NCBI GenBank assembly: GCA_032622095.1
Contig: CP136061.1
Span: forward strand, 248,633,582-248,697,581
Source: Siphonodentalium dalli
Taxonomy: Eukaryota; Mollusca; Scaphopoda; Gadilida; Siphonodentaliidae
Direction: 5' to 3'
DNA length: 64,000 bases
Program-made: the position numbers and the translations under genes
Notes under the pieces: generated by a model
What the model saw: only the letters and a program-made list of their open reading frames with translations
Told to the model about the DNA's origin: nothing
Databases searched by the model: none
Shown: piece by piece, positions 22,741 to 36,800 of the stretch
Position numbering within the stretch: the stretch's first letter is position 1
Layout of the letters: each line of letters starts with the position of its first letter

Positions 22741-23840
22741 TCATCGCCTGTTCTATTAAACGGTCTGTCCTGATTACAATCGGCGGCGCACACCTTGATG
22801 CACCAATTATGCACTCCCGATCATTAATTCAAACAAATTATGTGTCCGCGGCGATGAGCATTACTAATATGGACTGTGGTGCCATGTTTTCTCACACAAC
22901 AAGCAAATACAGGGATGTAGCGACATGGAAAACAGGGGCGACACGTCATGCCAAAGATAGACATTTAAACGTTAAAGATACGCCCTGTCACTAACTCACG
23001 GACATATTGGATCCACCAGGCCCGGCTCCGTGGTTTTAGTGCTACAGGTCAATGTTCTGGAGTAGCATGTCCAAATATGGAAGTCATGGATATCCAAAAG
23101 CTCCATATATGGAAAGGCTACTCCAGGACTTTGATCTGTAGCACTAAAACCACGGAACCGCGGCTGGATGCATGCATCTCTGAAATCACGAAACGGGGGC
23201 TGGATGAATCCAATATATACGGCCGCGACTCAGTGATTATCGCTTATTAAATCAGAAGAGTTTGTAATACCGAATACGCCAATTTACAGATTACAGATCG
23301 TGGGGGGGGGGGGGTGGAGTATTAGGACGAGTTTCATGAGCATTTGCCTTACCGGTGAAATCCTGCAATTACTGTCCTGAACATTGGCACATTTAATAGC
23401 CCACCCCCCCTTCACATAACAATGAACAAATGTAATCAACGACAGATCGTTTTACAGCACAGGCAACAACTCATAGATATTTAAAGTAAATGAAGGTCGG
23501 TAACCGGAACCCATTGGATAACTCACATTGGTCGAAAGTTGTGCCTGTGATATTATAAATCTAGCTTCGAATATATACGGAATAAATAAATCCGACACTT
23601 AGGAATAATGTACAACCGAAGAGAATAGTAGTGTGTTCTTTAATTAATCAACCAATATCAGCTGCGGACTCCATTCTAAGATACATGTATGTAACGATGC
23701 GTTGAACTATCTGAGTGCAATATCGACTATGGAGTATTGATTGGTATTCACCGGACCAGGTTTGTAAGATTGACCACATATTTAAATGGTATAAGAGATC
23801 ACTGATTGTAAATTTCTCGGGCCTGATTGGGTGTTATACA
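22741..23840. other. No gene seen apart from the hairpin at 23022-23163
   Basis: Contains a C-rich run at 23400, a G-run at 23304-23315 and 'GCATGCATCC' motifs repeated at 23169 (also 17855). Nothing coding. Confidence 0.4.
23022..23163. repeat. Single-hairpin element
   Basis: GGCTCCGTGGTTTTAGTGCT pairs with AGCACTAAAACCACGG at the far end, and 'TTCTGGAGTAGC' with 'GCTACTCCAGGA'; ~50-bp arms with a few mismatches. Confidence 0.8.
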
Positions 23841-23843
23841 TAT

Positions 23844-23947
23844 GTTATAAGCACGGCGTCCGATTTTTTAAGCGAAATAAACACCACGCGCGCCTTCCGG
23901 GTGCTTGTGATCTTGATTTTGATAATAAATCTGTCGCCGTGCTTATA
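23844..23947. repeat. Short inverted pair
   Basis: TTATAAGCACGGCG and CGCCGTGCTTATAA, 14-bp exact arms around 75 bases of unrelated sequence. Confidence 0.6.
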
Positions 23948-23990
23948 ACGTATATCAGAACGCTCTTTATAACTTACCGCTTTTGGGAAT

Positions 23991-24428
23991 CTAAAACATG
24001 GATCTCTTTATAAAACGGACAGCTATTTTCAGACTTGGGGATATACCAGGAAATTCCTTGTTTTGATTGGAAGCGGTACCAGAAACCGCTAACCCCGATT
24101 GGCTAACCGATAACAGCTGCGCGTGTCCCGTAAAAATAGCCCAGGTGTCATCTGTATTCGGCGAACGCAATAGTCGTTTAACTCGGCCATGTGGCACTGA
24201 TTTAAAGTTAGTTTTAATAGTCGTATTGATTTTGACCAGCTGCTTTATTAAAGAAAAACACTTTTGACAAATGGCATGATTCTGATCGGCGGCGAAATAA
24301 CCGATGCCGATATTCAGTGTTCTGTAAATTTCTGCCCATCGTAACATTCCAATAAAACCGCATAAATTATTCCTTATTTGGAATGTCTGTGACATCAGTA
24401 TGACGTCACGATATTGGGGGAAGCCCAT
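23991..24428 (-). CDS. Unassigned 145-codon open frame, minus strand
   Basis: The longest non-repeat frame of the left half (MGFPQYRDVILMSQTF..., ends IKRSMF). No domain recognised and no signal peptide. The + strand over the same bases is relatively CpG-rich with two GATTGG (inverted CCAAT) boxes at 24065 and 24097, so the stretch could be regulatory instead. Confidence 0.2.
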   Translation of the reverse strand: MGFPQYRDVILMSQTFQIRNNLCGFIGMLRWAEIYRTLNIGIGYFAADQNHAICQKCFSLIKQLVKINTTIKTNFKSVPHGRVKRLLRSPNTDDTWAIFTGHAQLLSVSQSGLAVSGTASNQNKEFPGISPSLKIAVRFIKRSMF

Positions 24429-24473
24429 TGTTCTGGAAATGGGTTTTTTACATGAATTCGTGTCGACGTATTA

Positions 24474-25875
24474 GAGACCTTTCGCATCCTCACGTTTACG
24501 ATTACGAATACGGATAGCTATTCGTAGTCGTAAGTCTATCCGTATGACAAAAAAGTCCTTTCGCAAAACTACTACGCGTAAGAGTTTTGACGAACACGTA
24601 CCATCATTATTCCGTACCACGTTTTAGAACTCAAAGCGGTGTGCTTGGTATACAGTCCCTTAATACTTCACTTATCGTCTCATTTGCAACAATGCGATAA
24701 TCATGACATGTTTTATTGTCAATAATACGACCAGTCACAACCTACGACCCGGGTTTCTCGTGATATATTGTGGCAATATACAGGTATAAATGTCAGGTCA
24801 TATATGTGCTGGAAATTCAGTCCGTTGTTATCATGGATAACCTGATACACGTTATGCTGATGGGGTCATTATTGAAGAGGGGTTCCTGAATTTGGACCTC
24901 ACATCAACCACGACTCCACCACATCAAGACCCTTCCAGTCCGCAATTTGATTTCAATGCGATTTCGGCTTCACAGGCCTATCACCTCTTTGGGTTTAGGA
25001 AATCCGACATAAGTTTGATGTGCTCGCTGGCTGATGTGCATCACTTCTGATTTGGTACTACCAAATCGAAACAAAGTCGAAACGGTAGAAGCGATGTGCA
25101 TCAAGTGGATTTTTTGTGTCAGATATTTGACAAACCGGCAAAATTTCGTTGCACAAAATATTGATAAATAACAGGTTTTGGGCAATTTTATACTATAGTT
25201 GACTGTGGTTAGCATTAATTTTGGGCAATTACTCGATTCTGATAACAGAAGCGGCATTTCAAAAAAAATTGTTGTTGTTGGAATCTGGTGATATGGGGAC
25301 ATCTAATCGGATTGAGTACCTTTAAATGCCGCATTTGTGCGAGTTGTGTTTTTTTTTAAATTAAAATAAACGCAAAGAAACAAACATAACAGAGACTGCT
25401 GATCTCTGGTGATGTCGGTGGGTGTGCCAAATATGTTTTTAGTAACACCAAATCCATGTCAGCCGTATATTTTTTGGCGACTGGTTTCATAGTGCACTTC
25501 TATTACTGCAAAGTTTTGTATCGCAAGCCAGCGATGACTATCCGTTGTGAATAGTGATCTTATGTCGCGGGAAGCTCGAGATTCACGACGACGAGTAGAG
25601 TGATTGCCAATCTAAACAGCATGCACACCGAGGTCGTAGCTCAATGCAACTGGGTGGTTTACATGATATACATATACATGCAGTCTCGAACGGAGTAAAG
25701 TTATATATTGCAGAAAATACATTTCATGTGTTATTTGAGCTTATTAGAAACCATGAAATAGTAACCGTTCTTACGGATAGTAAAATACGACAACGATTAT
25801 AAAGTACACAAATGTTGGTGACGTAGTACCCTATCCGTATCCGTAATCGTAAACGTGAGTTTTGCGAAAGGTCTC
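24474..25875 (+). mobile_element. Long TA-flanked element L, copy 2
   Basis: Same ends, TA flanks, same promoter-like stretch (TATAAAT at 24785, ATG at 24833 reading MDNLIHVMLMG) and same downstream blocks (GGCCTATCACCTCTTTGGG). It lacks the 12.5-13.4 kb insertion and so shows the empty site (GCGATTTCGGCTTCACAGG). It has about 320 extra bases at 25085-25405 not present in copy 1. Confidence 0.8.
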
Positions 25876-26209
25876 TAATATTATAATTATTACGGAGATG
25901 TTTATGTCGACTGAAAAAAGACATGCATTGGATTTCTTGCTAACCTGACAACAAATAAGGTGTTGAAACTTCCTCTTTTGAATTTCGATAGCTGACAAAT
26001 CAGACCATAACGCGTTGATGGGTATAGGACCTAATTAATTCTGGTATATTTTTGGTGTTCAATTGGTTGGAACTTCTTTCAATACTCCTTTAATTTATAT
26101 GAATGATGTGTACGATACAGTCTCTGCTTTCGCGTATGACCGGAACACGTATATCGCAAATTTTTTTATTTCGCCCAGGGTCTTGGTCCCCAGGTTATTA
26201 TTTAATAAC

Positions 26210-26357
<148 letters not shown>

Positions 26358-26900
26358 CAGTTCAATTTTAATGGGGCTCATAGTGCGTGTTCAGGTATAG
26401 ATCTCTTTACAGTTGATCACTTACACAATCCATTAATCGATTTTGTGCATATCTAAGTACATTTCGAGTACCCCTGAGCGGAGTTGCGAACGCTACTGTC
26501 GGTTGTGTAAAGGGAAATATACGTTAACATCAATGATCGTCGACATTACGCCATCCGTGTGCCCCATTGTAATGGAAGACCAAACGGAATAAGGAGTCGC
26601 AAAACAAGTACAAACTCACAGATACAATCACTGTTAGTTGATATATCATCAAATGGTGTATTATCGAGTGATTGAGAACATATAACCTTACTATCACAGT
26701 AGTACATGCACTAGCTTTTAACGCACTCCTGGGATCAAAATATATGAAGGTAAATACATATACACGTGAAATAATTGTTAACTTGTACGCATTATATATA
26801 TCGGAGGAAGATCTATAGAAGGCATACAGGAATAGCCACTTTGGAAAGAAATCCCGAATATTGCGATCAGTCGTTTGACTCGCTTTCCTTTGATTTGCAG

Positions 26901-27047
26901 ACACAGCCTGGCGAATGTCTCCGATGTGTTCAAACAAACGGTACATGCGGCGCCCCCTGGTGGCCGAAGGGGGTCGACCATCGCAGCCTTCAAAGGAATG
27001 ATGGGGATGAAGACGGAACCCACACCACGTGACAGCGATCTCGAGAT
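26901..27047 (+). CDS. PRR5: PRR5 homologue, exon 1 of those seen (N-terminal, tentative)
   Basis: 147 bases between a strong acceptor (pyrimidine-rich, TTTGCAG) and a near-consensus donor (GTGAGTAAG). Read with one leading base, 48 codons stay open: 'SLANVSDVFKQTVHAAPPGG', later 'TPRDSDLE'. The two bases left over (AT) plus the first base of exon 2 make an Ile codon, so the phase fits. This would be the poorly conserved N-terminal region that precedes the first family block. The other two frames are stopped. The leading base needs an upstream exon ending in phase 2, which was not found; alternatively translation starts at the internal Met-Met-Gly-Met. Inference rather than homology, because this part of the family is variable. 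Confidence 0.55.
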
Positions 27048-27796
27048 GTGAGTAAGTGTATTATTAATCGTATCAGCTGATGATAGAGTTACCTTTCCTT
27101 TGTTTACAGATCACAGTTGCATCGCTCTGTATATTTCCTACAATCTACTTCTTGCTAAAAACGTGACAGTCTGTTTCGTAAACCTTTACTGATCACATTG
27201 GTGGTCGTTGTGTGCAGATTCACAACGATGGACGTAGTGATTTTTTATTTTTTGAAAGGACTGATCGACATTGTCATGTGACTCAACCAATTGTGTATAT
27301 GTCAATTTTGTTGCCTTACTGATCTATTATACTACGTAGATGCCATTGTGGGCAGAGGACACAGTAGTCGTCAATCAAGAGGAGTGATAAACACTAAGCG
27401 CTAACTGTGCAATACTTACACCATTATAGACACTATAACCACTATGACTGAACACGTAGGTTATATTTACGGACAGTCATTAACTGTGGTACAGATTTTA
27501 GAAAGCTGTGGTTCGCTGGGCATTTTATAAATAGATAATGTTTTTTTCCGGTTGTGACAATTCGCAGTAGGTCGCTATTTGCGGACGTCTATTTGCGGAG
27601 GTCCCCGAATTCGCGGAGATCCACTAAAATTGTCGAAATATGTTGATTTTAATTAGGGAACGGGTGCGTATAATATATATCGTTATTTGTTTAAAATACG
27701 TATCAATTGACATAATTATTATGTCAATTGATACGTATTTTAAACAAATAACGACACGATCATCATAATAGAGGTTTGTTCTATCAATCGTATCAT

Positions 27797-27841
<45 letters not shown>

Positions 27842-30800
27842 AATAATAACAAGTCTTGCGACTTGTCGTCCCAATAACATTATTTGCAATGCTTGTTTAC
27901 AAATATATGTATCGTAATTCGATATTTACTTGTGAGTCACTTGAACATATTACTTGTCGTCGAACTCGTATTTTATATAACAGAAGAATGAGTCTATGTA
28001 TATTTTTAATTGATCGAGTGTTGGAGCTTCAACAGCGAAGTCTGGCAGAGAGTTCCAGCTATTTGCCACCCTCTGCGTGAAGAAATATGTTCCTATATAT
28101 GGCATTTGTAGCTTTTTATTATGTCCTCTTGTTCTTCCTGATGAATGTCTTTCTAATATGTCACAGGCATTGATATTGTAATGACCATTCAACAGTTTAT
28201 ATACCTCGATTGGATCTACTCTAAATATTCGATATTTTAAAGACATAAGATTGAGTCTTATCATTCGGTCTCGGTAGCATAGAGTTTTGATTTGACGAAC
28301 TAGTTTCGTTGGTTTTCTTTGTATTTCTCTAACACAATGCTTTGATATTTGTGGTGTGGACTCTGTGCAGAGTTACATTATTCGATTATAGGTCTGACCA
28401 TGCTTATGTAGAGCAATAGAAAGTGTCGATGTCCAAGTTCGTGAAAGTTCTGTTGACTATGCCGATGATTTGAGAAGCTTTATTGTTTTAGAATATTGTA
28501 GGAAGTCTAATCTGGCCGCGTCAAATTGAGCCATAGCGGATTTCTCGCAGGACAACACATTTCGGGTTTTCGTGGGGCGTGTATTCGCTGGATGTCTTAT
28601 AGTTGCAGTATGTAGCTATTAGGACCGCGTTAATTGCTTTCGATGTTTAGCCATGCCGGGAACACAATGCCTCCGATTTTTGATCCGTATTTAGAAGCTT
28701 TCTGGTGTGGCGAATGAGTAACCTGCAGTAATAAGCCATAGTTTTTTGTAATAATTTGAAGGATTAGTTGTGTTAACGGAATTCTGAGGCGGTGCATTCA
28801 TGTAACCAATATATTTTATATTATAATTTATATTTATGGCTAATAATATGATCTTGAGGGCGTTACCATTTCTGATTATGGTTTTCTTGTATACACTATT
28901 CTTGACAATGCACAAACGTGTGGCTTGAGCACGCCGAGTGAAGGAGTAAACACTGATAATTGATATGCTCCTTTTATAGACAGAGACGAGCGGAGACGAC
29001 ATAGAATCCCAATATGACGCTCACAATGGGGGCGAGACTGACAGTCGTTATGGCCTCATGTTAGACACGTCGGTGGCAGATATTAATGCTATATGCCATC
29101 TTCAAAAAGAATTGTTCGTCTCATCTCTCCTCAAAGATATGCCTGACAGGCTCAGATTGGAAACGCTGAGACGGAACGTTTTTTTTTTACAACTGGATAT
29201 GAATTAAAGACTCGCATTCAAAGGGATCAGGGTGTGCCGATACATAAAAAGCTAACGAGAAACATATTCTGACGCGAATACAGATACAAATTACACCATA
29301 TCCAGCGAACGCACCAGGAATTTAAGTTCATTGTCGTCAGAGAATCATACTACAGTACATCCAGTTCATCATCATCATCATCGAGTCGAGCTTTAACCCC
29401 CGTAAGCTATATAAACTATTATACGGAGAGACAACTGTGCCGACACAACACACACAGTCGCATGCAAATGGCTTCAGTGGTGTTTCTCCGCGGACCCGAC
29501 CCATTCAGAAGACTCAAGTAAATTCATTGGAGTAGTGCGCGCGAGAGAAATAAGCGCTTATATCTTGGTGGAATTAATCCTGCATGTACCTCGACATCAC
29601 AAATAATTAAACAATTCCTTGCCGAAAATGGTAATGCGCCAACATTTATAAAACGTATGTCTACATGTAGTTCTAGACATGGTACGATAATCGCGCGTTT
29701 GAATGTGTCAAAGAGCATGGTGTTCCTCTTCTAGACAAAGATATTGACCGGTGGGTGTTCATTGCAGACGGTGGTCGGACAACGCCCCTTCTTAAAATGG
29801 CAAGAAAACGTCGAGTTAATTTGTTGTTATGGAACGCTACTCGTCTAGGCAGTAAATCATCTCATATTTATCAAATATTATCCAAAAGAACATATATGAT
29901 GTTGTTCGTGTTTCGGAACAATGTCAAGGTGGTCATGAATATTCTGTTAGACAATTATTTTATCGAAGCCAGGGAGACTCATTTCCACCTCGAATAGCAG
30001 AGGCTTCTATCCGGATGGCGTGGCACTTTTAATACATAGACGTATAATTAACAGTTTCGCTCAAATTGAAACGAGCGACGACAGAAGTGTTGGAATTCAG
30101 ATGAAAATTGGTCCCAACTCTTTTCTTTCGGTGTTTCAAGTACATATGCCAAGTTCTAACCATGGCGACGCATATTTCAAATAATGCCTAGACGTCTTGG
30201 ACAATATTCGTAAAAGCTATGCTGGTACCAAATGGACCTGTTATAATAAGGGGGGTGGGGTAAATGTGTATATACATAAGACATACTGTTACCACAACAC
30301 ATGTCTCACAAGCGGAAGGGCTGAAATATTATGTTTGTTTCTTAACCGGGTTGAACTTGTGTCAGTCACATCTTCGATGAACTGCAAAGGTTATGATTGT
30401 TCTTTCTTTCCATACTATACATTGAACGAACCGTCATTTATATATCATATTCTTGTATCAAAGGCTCACACTCATATATTGTATATTCTTCTGTAATTCT
30501 GAATGACGATGCACTCAACACTTCGAGTCATCTCCCTGTCGTGTGTTCTTTGTCCATCTCATGCGAAACTCGTCAACAACATACCACTAGAAAAACGTTA
30601 TGAGTGGGACCGTGCAAATTTAGAACTATACTGTTCGTTGTTAGACCATGCATTTGCGAAGTTACGAGAAAGCGAAACAGGACATGCGCACATTTTACGA
30701 CCACATTGTGGCTACCATTATTTTAGCTGCCGATTACTCAGTTCCTCTGATAAACTATCGCCCTCAATTACGACCTAATTGGAACTCTGATCTTGAGAAA

Positions 30801-33800
30801 CTCAAAACAGAAACTCAAAAACTACACGAATGTTGGGCAGCAAAAGATCAATACGCGATTCACATCATTCTTCAAATGTTTCATATAAACAATCTAAACG
30901 GGAGTTCAGACGGGAACACCGTAGATCAGTTAAAAGTAATGCACATAACCAAACTATGTTTGTTTTAGAGGCTCCTCGATAACAAACGTTCACCGACTTC
31001 GAAAATCGATTCTTCAATGGAGATCGGTGGGGTGATTTATCGATATTCCAATGAATTATTGTTAGGATGGTGTAATTACTTCCGCGAGCTCTATTCACCA
31101 CTTCGACACTCGGTTGAATAGTTTGATATTTCTGTTGAAGGCAAAGTTGCCTTGGGTGCTCGCCAAAGAGGGAGTCATGAATTCCGGCGACGAATGTCCG
31201 TTACAACGAATGAACTTCGCTTAATGGTTCGAAAACTCAAACCAGGAACATCTGCAGGACACGACGATTTAGTCGGCGAAGTAACGAAACATGCCCCTGA
31301 TTCGTTAATTTTTTGTGTCAAAAAGTTGTTTTATTGTATGTTCGCAATAGACTGGATCCATCCATTATGGAAGCTGACATTGTGATCCCTTTGTATAAAG
31401 GCTATCATCAACCTGCCACTTTGCCGGATTAGCAGAACTCCTTCCGGTGGGTTATACACTTTTCGAAAGCGTTTTCCTTCAGAGAATTCTCAAATGTCAC
31501 CATATGCATAGTTTCCCCGATGATCTTCAACATGGCTTTCTGGAAGGTATCAGTTGTTCCATGCCTTCTTTCATATTAACGTAATTCATTCACTATGTTA
31601 TATATAATGGTTCGAAACTGTCTGTAGCCTTCCTCGACTCACAACTGGCCTTCAACAAAGTCTGGCATGCAGGCCTTCTATATACAAGGTGTTAAAACAC
31701 GGATTCTCAAACAAGCTTGTTCATATCGTCTTAAGTGTCCACACGGATGTGACTAATCGAGTGCCGTACGGTGGCCGAATATCGGACAGTTTAGTGGTGA
31801 AACAAGACAGGGGATGTATTATTCCCTTTCTGCTACGTAATCTACATTAATGACCTCTTAGTGGCCTTATAAGAATCAAATGTTGGCCTGCAAATTAACC
31901 GAGTGTCGTATTCTGCTCCCACAACAGCAGATGATATAAACATTAGTATCCTTATCAAAGTATGGGCTCAACACACGTTTACAAATATATCAGACATACA
32001 TGTACATTTTAAAATGGCGATTTGATTTTTCACACGCCAAATTGAAAGTCTTCGTATGCAATGCACAAGGAAATGCCCAAGCGGACGGACATAGGACGTG
32101 GATACTTGTAAGCCAGATGCTCGAGGAGTCCGCTGACTACATCCATATGGGTGTGGCACAGAACAAAGCTGCGACGGCGGTATCTATCGCATCTCGTTTC
32201 TCTGATATATTGAAACAAAACCATTCTTTGGAATCATGGGAAGTAAAACCCCCAAACGATCACACCAATAACTATGAGCACAATCATAAAAAACATAGTT
32301 CTTCCCAAACTATTGTACGGAACAGAACTTAAACTGATTTAGCAAACAACTGCGTTTCTTCATTTGATGTATGTATTTTTTATTAGGTGTAACCCTTGCA
32401 TAATTTCACATTTTCACGTTGTCCATTCCTATGTATTATTTGTAAATATTGTAAACCACGCTCTATACGTGGGTGTCAATAAATAAATAAACTGCATGCT
32501 GGCTGATGAAGCAGCTGATAATCAACAGATAGACTCCACCCCTGTTAATGTGCTATGATGCTTGTGATTCCTGCTGAATTGATATGATGTTGTTAGGGAA
32601 AATTATGCCGTTACGAAAAAGTACCGTAATAATTGTCATGTTCGCGGTATTTGGCTAATCCGAGCGATTTGAGAAAAAAAACACAGTGTCTATATGAAAC
32701 ATTCAATAATAGATATATGTTTGAAAAAATAATAATAATGGCTGCGCTGGTGCTTGCAAAACGATGTGAACGGCCATCTTGATTATAGTCGATTTGCAAC
32801 AACTAATATAACGAATATTAAACTCCTTTAGCAATATATATATGTTTTGAAGTGTTTAACACACATAATGTTTTTTCCTGGATATATTCAGATTATCCGA
32901 ACAAAACGAAAATAACAACTTTAGAAAAAATAAATGTGCTTTTCCTTAGCAACATCAGGTTGCCCTAACAACACCATTTAGCAGGACCCACCATCATCAT
33001 ATCACATTAGCAGGACCACTTGCTCAGTGGTCGATATCAGAGGAGATTCTGTCTCAGTATGACATTGTTCATGGCTTCCTTCGTGTGTGCGTGAACAAAT
33101 GATAATTTCTCATTGAAATTGCCATGTTACGATCGGAAAAGCACAGATACACTTAAATACTTTATTGGCAAAATGAATGTCATATATGCAAGATATATTT
33201 CCATGTTCAAGGCTAAATCCCTCACATTAATCATGTGCACAGCTTATATTGACTGCAGCATATAGTGTTCATATATTGGTATTAAGTCGGATGCGGACCA
33301 TTGCGACAACGAAAGTAAGATAAAAATACCCAGACACGTGACAGGTGGCAACAACACGAGGTGTATCGACTTAATTCGGTCTAAACGTTTATCAGCAGGT
33401 TGGCATGAAACCAGTTTGAAATTGCAGACCAACACTACATGTATGTAAGTTGATTTTTCCCCCTGATAATTTGACTTTCCAACGTGTATTGAAAGAGACT
33501 CAAGGCTTCGAAGTCGGTCCATGCGAAATAACATACAAGTCTGTAAAACATCTATCAACAAGTACACGAAAATAGAATGGCTTTGTTCTTATCTTCATTA
33601 TTAACCCTTTACACAACAGAAGGACCCTGTGCCAATGCATTCTCTTATATATGCGAGTCGACCATAGGTCGCCTCGCATATATAAGAGAATGCATTGGCT
33701 TAACACATTCAAAATTATAAAATTGTTAAAGAATGTAAGAATTTGTTTTTAAAAGTGTTAAAAAAAGATTTTTTTTAGGCCAATGCATTCTCTTATATAT

Positions 33801-36800
33801 GCGAGGCGACCTATGGTCGACTCGCATATATAAGAGAATGCATTGGCACAGGGCATAACTGTAACTATCACAATGTGGTCAAGGAGCCGGTTCCAATGAT
33901 ATCCATATTTGTATGGTTCTATTGAGACAGACCGAAGATATTTTAGGCTGTTGAAGCTTTATTTGGCCGGTTTTGGCCGGTTTGTTGGGTAAAGGGTTAA
34001 TAACTCTAGTATAATGATAGTTCGCATGCCAAAACCATTGCTATGTAAACGTCATTGTTACAGCGGAATGACATATGCAGTGCAATTAGTCCAATAAGTT
34101 ACCAATGTTTAATAACAACTTGACGGTATACATTGAAAAAGGTCAATGCAATTACAAATATTCTGAAAGTTATATTCGGATTAAGATATTTGAATTTGTT
34201 ACAGGATTGTTGATAAATTACAGTGACAGGTTTGTTTACATAATAGTTTTAACACGCGAAATTTCTTTATTGGAGATTATTATTGGGGTGAGCGTCCAAG
34301 TGCATCTCCTTGAACCACACCCAAAACAACCTGACTCCTCCCTGTTTTTGAATTGTCAAAAGATACAAAATAAAAGTTGGAAAATAAGATTTTCAGAGCA
34401 ATTTCAACCTAATGTCGGTCTGACATTTTCACTAATGTTGTGTCAGGTATGAACATTACAAGAAAATGGAATTTTGTCGAAAGTTGTCGGAGAAAGCCCC
34501 CCATCCCACGGCAAGCAATCGGTATATTTACATGTATTTTATTATACTTTTTTGACTTTCAGCACCAGCTACCCGAGGTAATGTCCTTATAGAGAACCTT
34601 TTTAAAGCAAGCTCACCAAAGCTTACAATACCATAGTGTCTTGTGGTGAGAAAATGTTCTTGGCGGCGGCCTTCATTATATCATGGTTATCCTCAACGTT
34701 TTCTTGAGATCCACGTAGGGCTAAACATGTAGGAACTGAATACATATATTTTCTTTGGTGACAAACATTTTCTCCTTATAACATATATTTCTTGTCTTCT
34801 TACAACCCGTTGTCTTACACGCGGAAATGACTGAACGTATTTCTTAGTATTGGTTTCTTGCTTGAAGAAACAGTAAACAAAAAATGTCAATGTCCAGTGG
34901 TTATATCAAGAACATATTTCTCAACATAAGCAATGGTGCTTATGTTCTTTCTTTAGTTTTAGTTGTTTATACAGTTAACATGAATTATATATTAGTTGCA
35001 AACATATAACCCTGTGTCGATTTACATGTACTTTGTTCAGTTTCTAAGTTTTTATGTGGCTAGCTGATAATATATGCATGTGTGTCAGGATGCATAGGAA
35101 TGGAAATGCTAAATATATATGATGATATCGAATTTCTATGTTCTGATTTAACGCTAACACATTCCCAAAAATAAAAGATCTACAGTTTATAAAATAAATA
35201 ACTATGTCCTAAGTCCTAAATCAGGCCTGCTTCGTTAAATGAATGAACTTTAAAAATTAATTTAAATGATCTATTTAGGCTCATCTAAAGTTTATTTTTG
35301 TTATAATCATAATATTTCGACAGACGGATAAATAAGAGATGGTACGAACAAATATTTATTCATAATTTAGAAACTTATAATTTACAGTCGAAATTGGATA
35401 CAATGCATTGATGGAATTTGTTTTGTCAATTAGAATATTGTCGTCGAGTCTTCTTGGTCAATACTTGTTACTTTGCACACTAGATTCGAAATGAAAGGCT
35501 GAACATGTTCTGTAGAAGTTTGTCTGGGACCTTGAATGTATAATTGATATACATACGCCATCTGTTCATGTCTTTTAACACTTTCAGTGCCAGGTCCGAT
35601 TTTTGTATCAACCCATATACCCTGTGCCAATGCATTCTCTTATCCGAGTCGACCATAGGTCGCCTCGTATATATAAGAGAATGCATTGGCCTAACAAATT
35701 TTCATCATTTATTATTATTTTTTACAATTTTTTACAATTTTAATAATGTTTTCTTATATTCTTTAATTCTTTCAGTGCCAGACTTATTTTGTAGGTTTAG
35801 TGCTAGGGAATCTTACGTTTTTCATGGGCATCAAAATTATTACTATGAATACTTGGATATTTTTGAGTTATAACATGCCCCTAAGGTTTTATCCAGTTTG
35901 TTTTTAAATTCGCTATAGCATGCTTAAGCATACCCTGGCACTGAAAGGGTTAAGTGCAAGTCTGGTAATAGTGTGTCTATCATTTGCAGAATGAGGTCCC
36001 CAGAGGGTGAATTTAGTGATCAAATTCACCCTCGGGGGACCTCATTCTGCTTAGGCCCCATATTTTTGGAATTATCTAATATATAGTCTCAAATTAACAT
36101 TGTGTTAGGTTTCTTACCCCCTTGTGTTTCTATATTCCCTAATTTTCATAAAATAAAATGCATAATCGAGGTGACGAATCGGTGAACATCACCAACTTCA
36201 ACTGAGGAACTTCAATCTGATCCAAGGTCTCCCATAGCAGTTGAGACCTATGCAAAATGATGTTCCAGAGGGTGAATTTGGTGATGCTAGCCCGCTGTGC
36301 GGGGTATATCATTATATTCACCATCTGCGGACCTCATTCTGCAAATGTCAGACATATTATATCCCGACTTGGTGCAGTGCGTTCGATAGGTAGGACAATA
36401 ATTATTTGATCGTCGTTTTATATAATGTGATTTTCCCACTTGAATCATACGGACACCTGTGGTTATTGTGTAGTTATCCCTGCATATTAATTTAAGCTCA
36501 TATAGTGTAGTTGAATTATTTATGTATGTCTATCTATATATAACCAGTAGCTCGTGTATGCTTAAAATATCCTATTATTTGAGGAATGTTTGATCCTGAT
36601 ATAACATAGTTGTGTTCTTTGTTTACATCTACATATAACCAGTAGTGCATGTATGTTATAATCGTATATGAGGAATGTTTGGTGCCATCACTATAGATGT
36701 GTACATACTTATAGTTTTCCACCACCTCTATATGAACGCATCCACTGGAACAACAAAACAGTAAGAGATATACCAAAAATGATGGCGGTAACGGTTCAAA

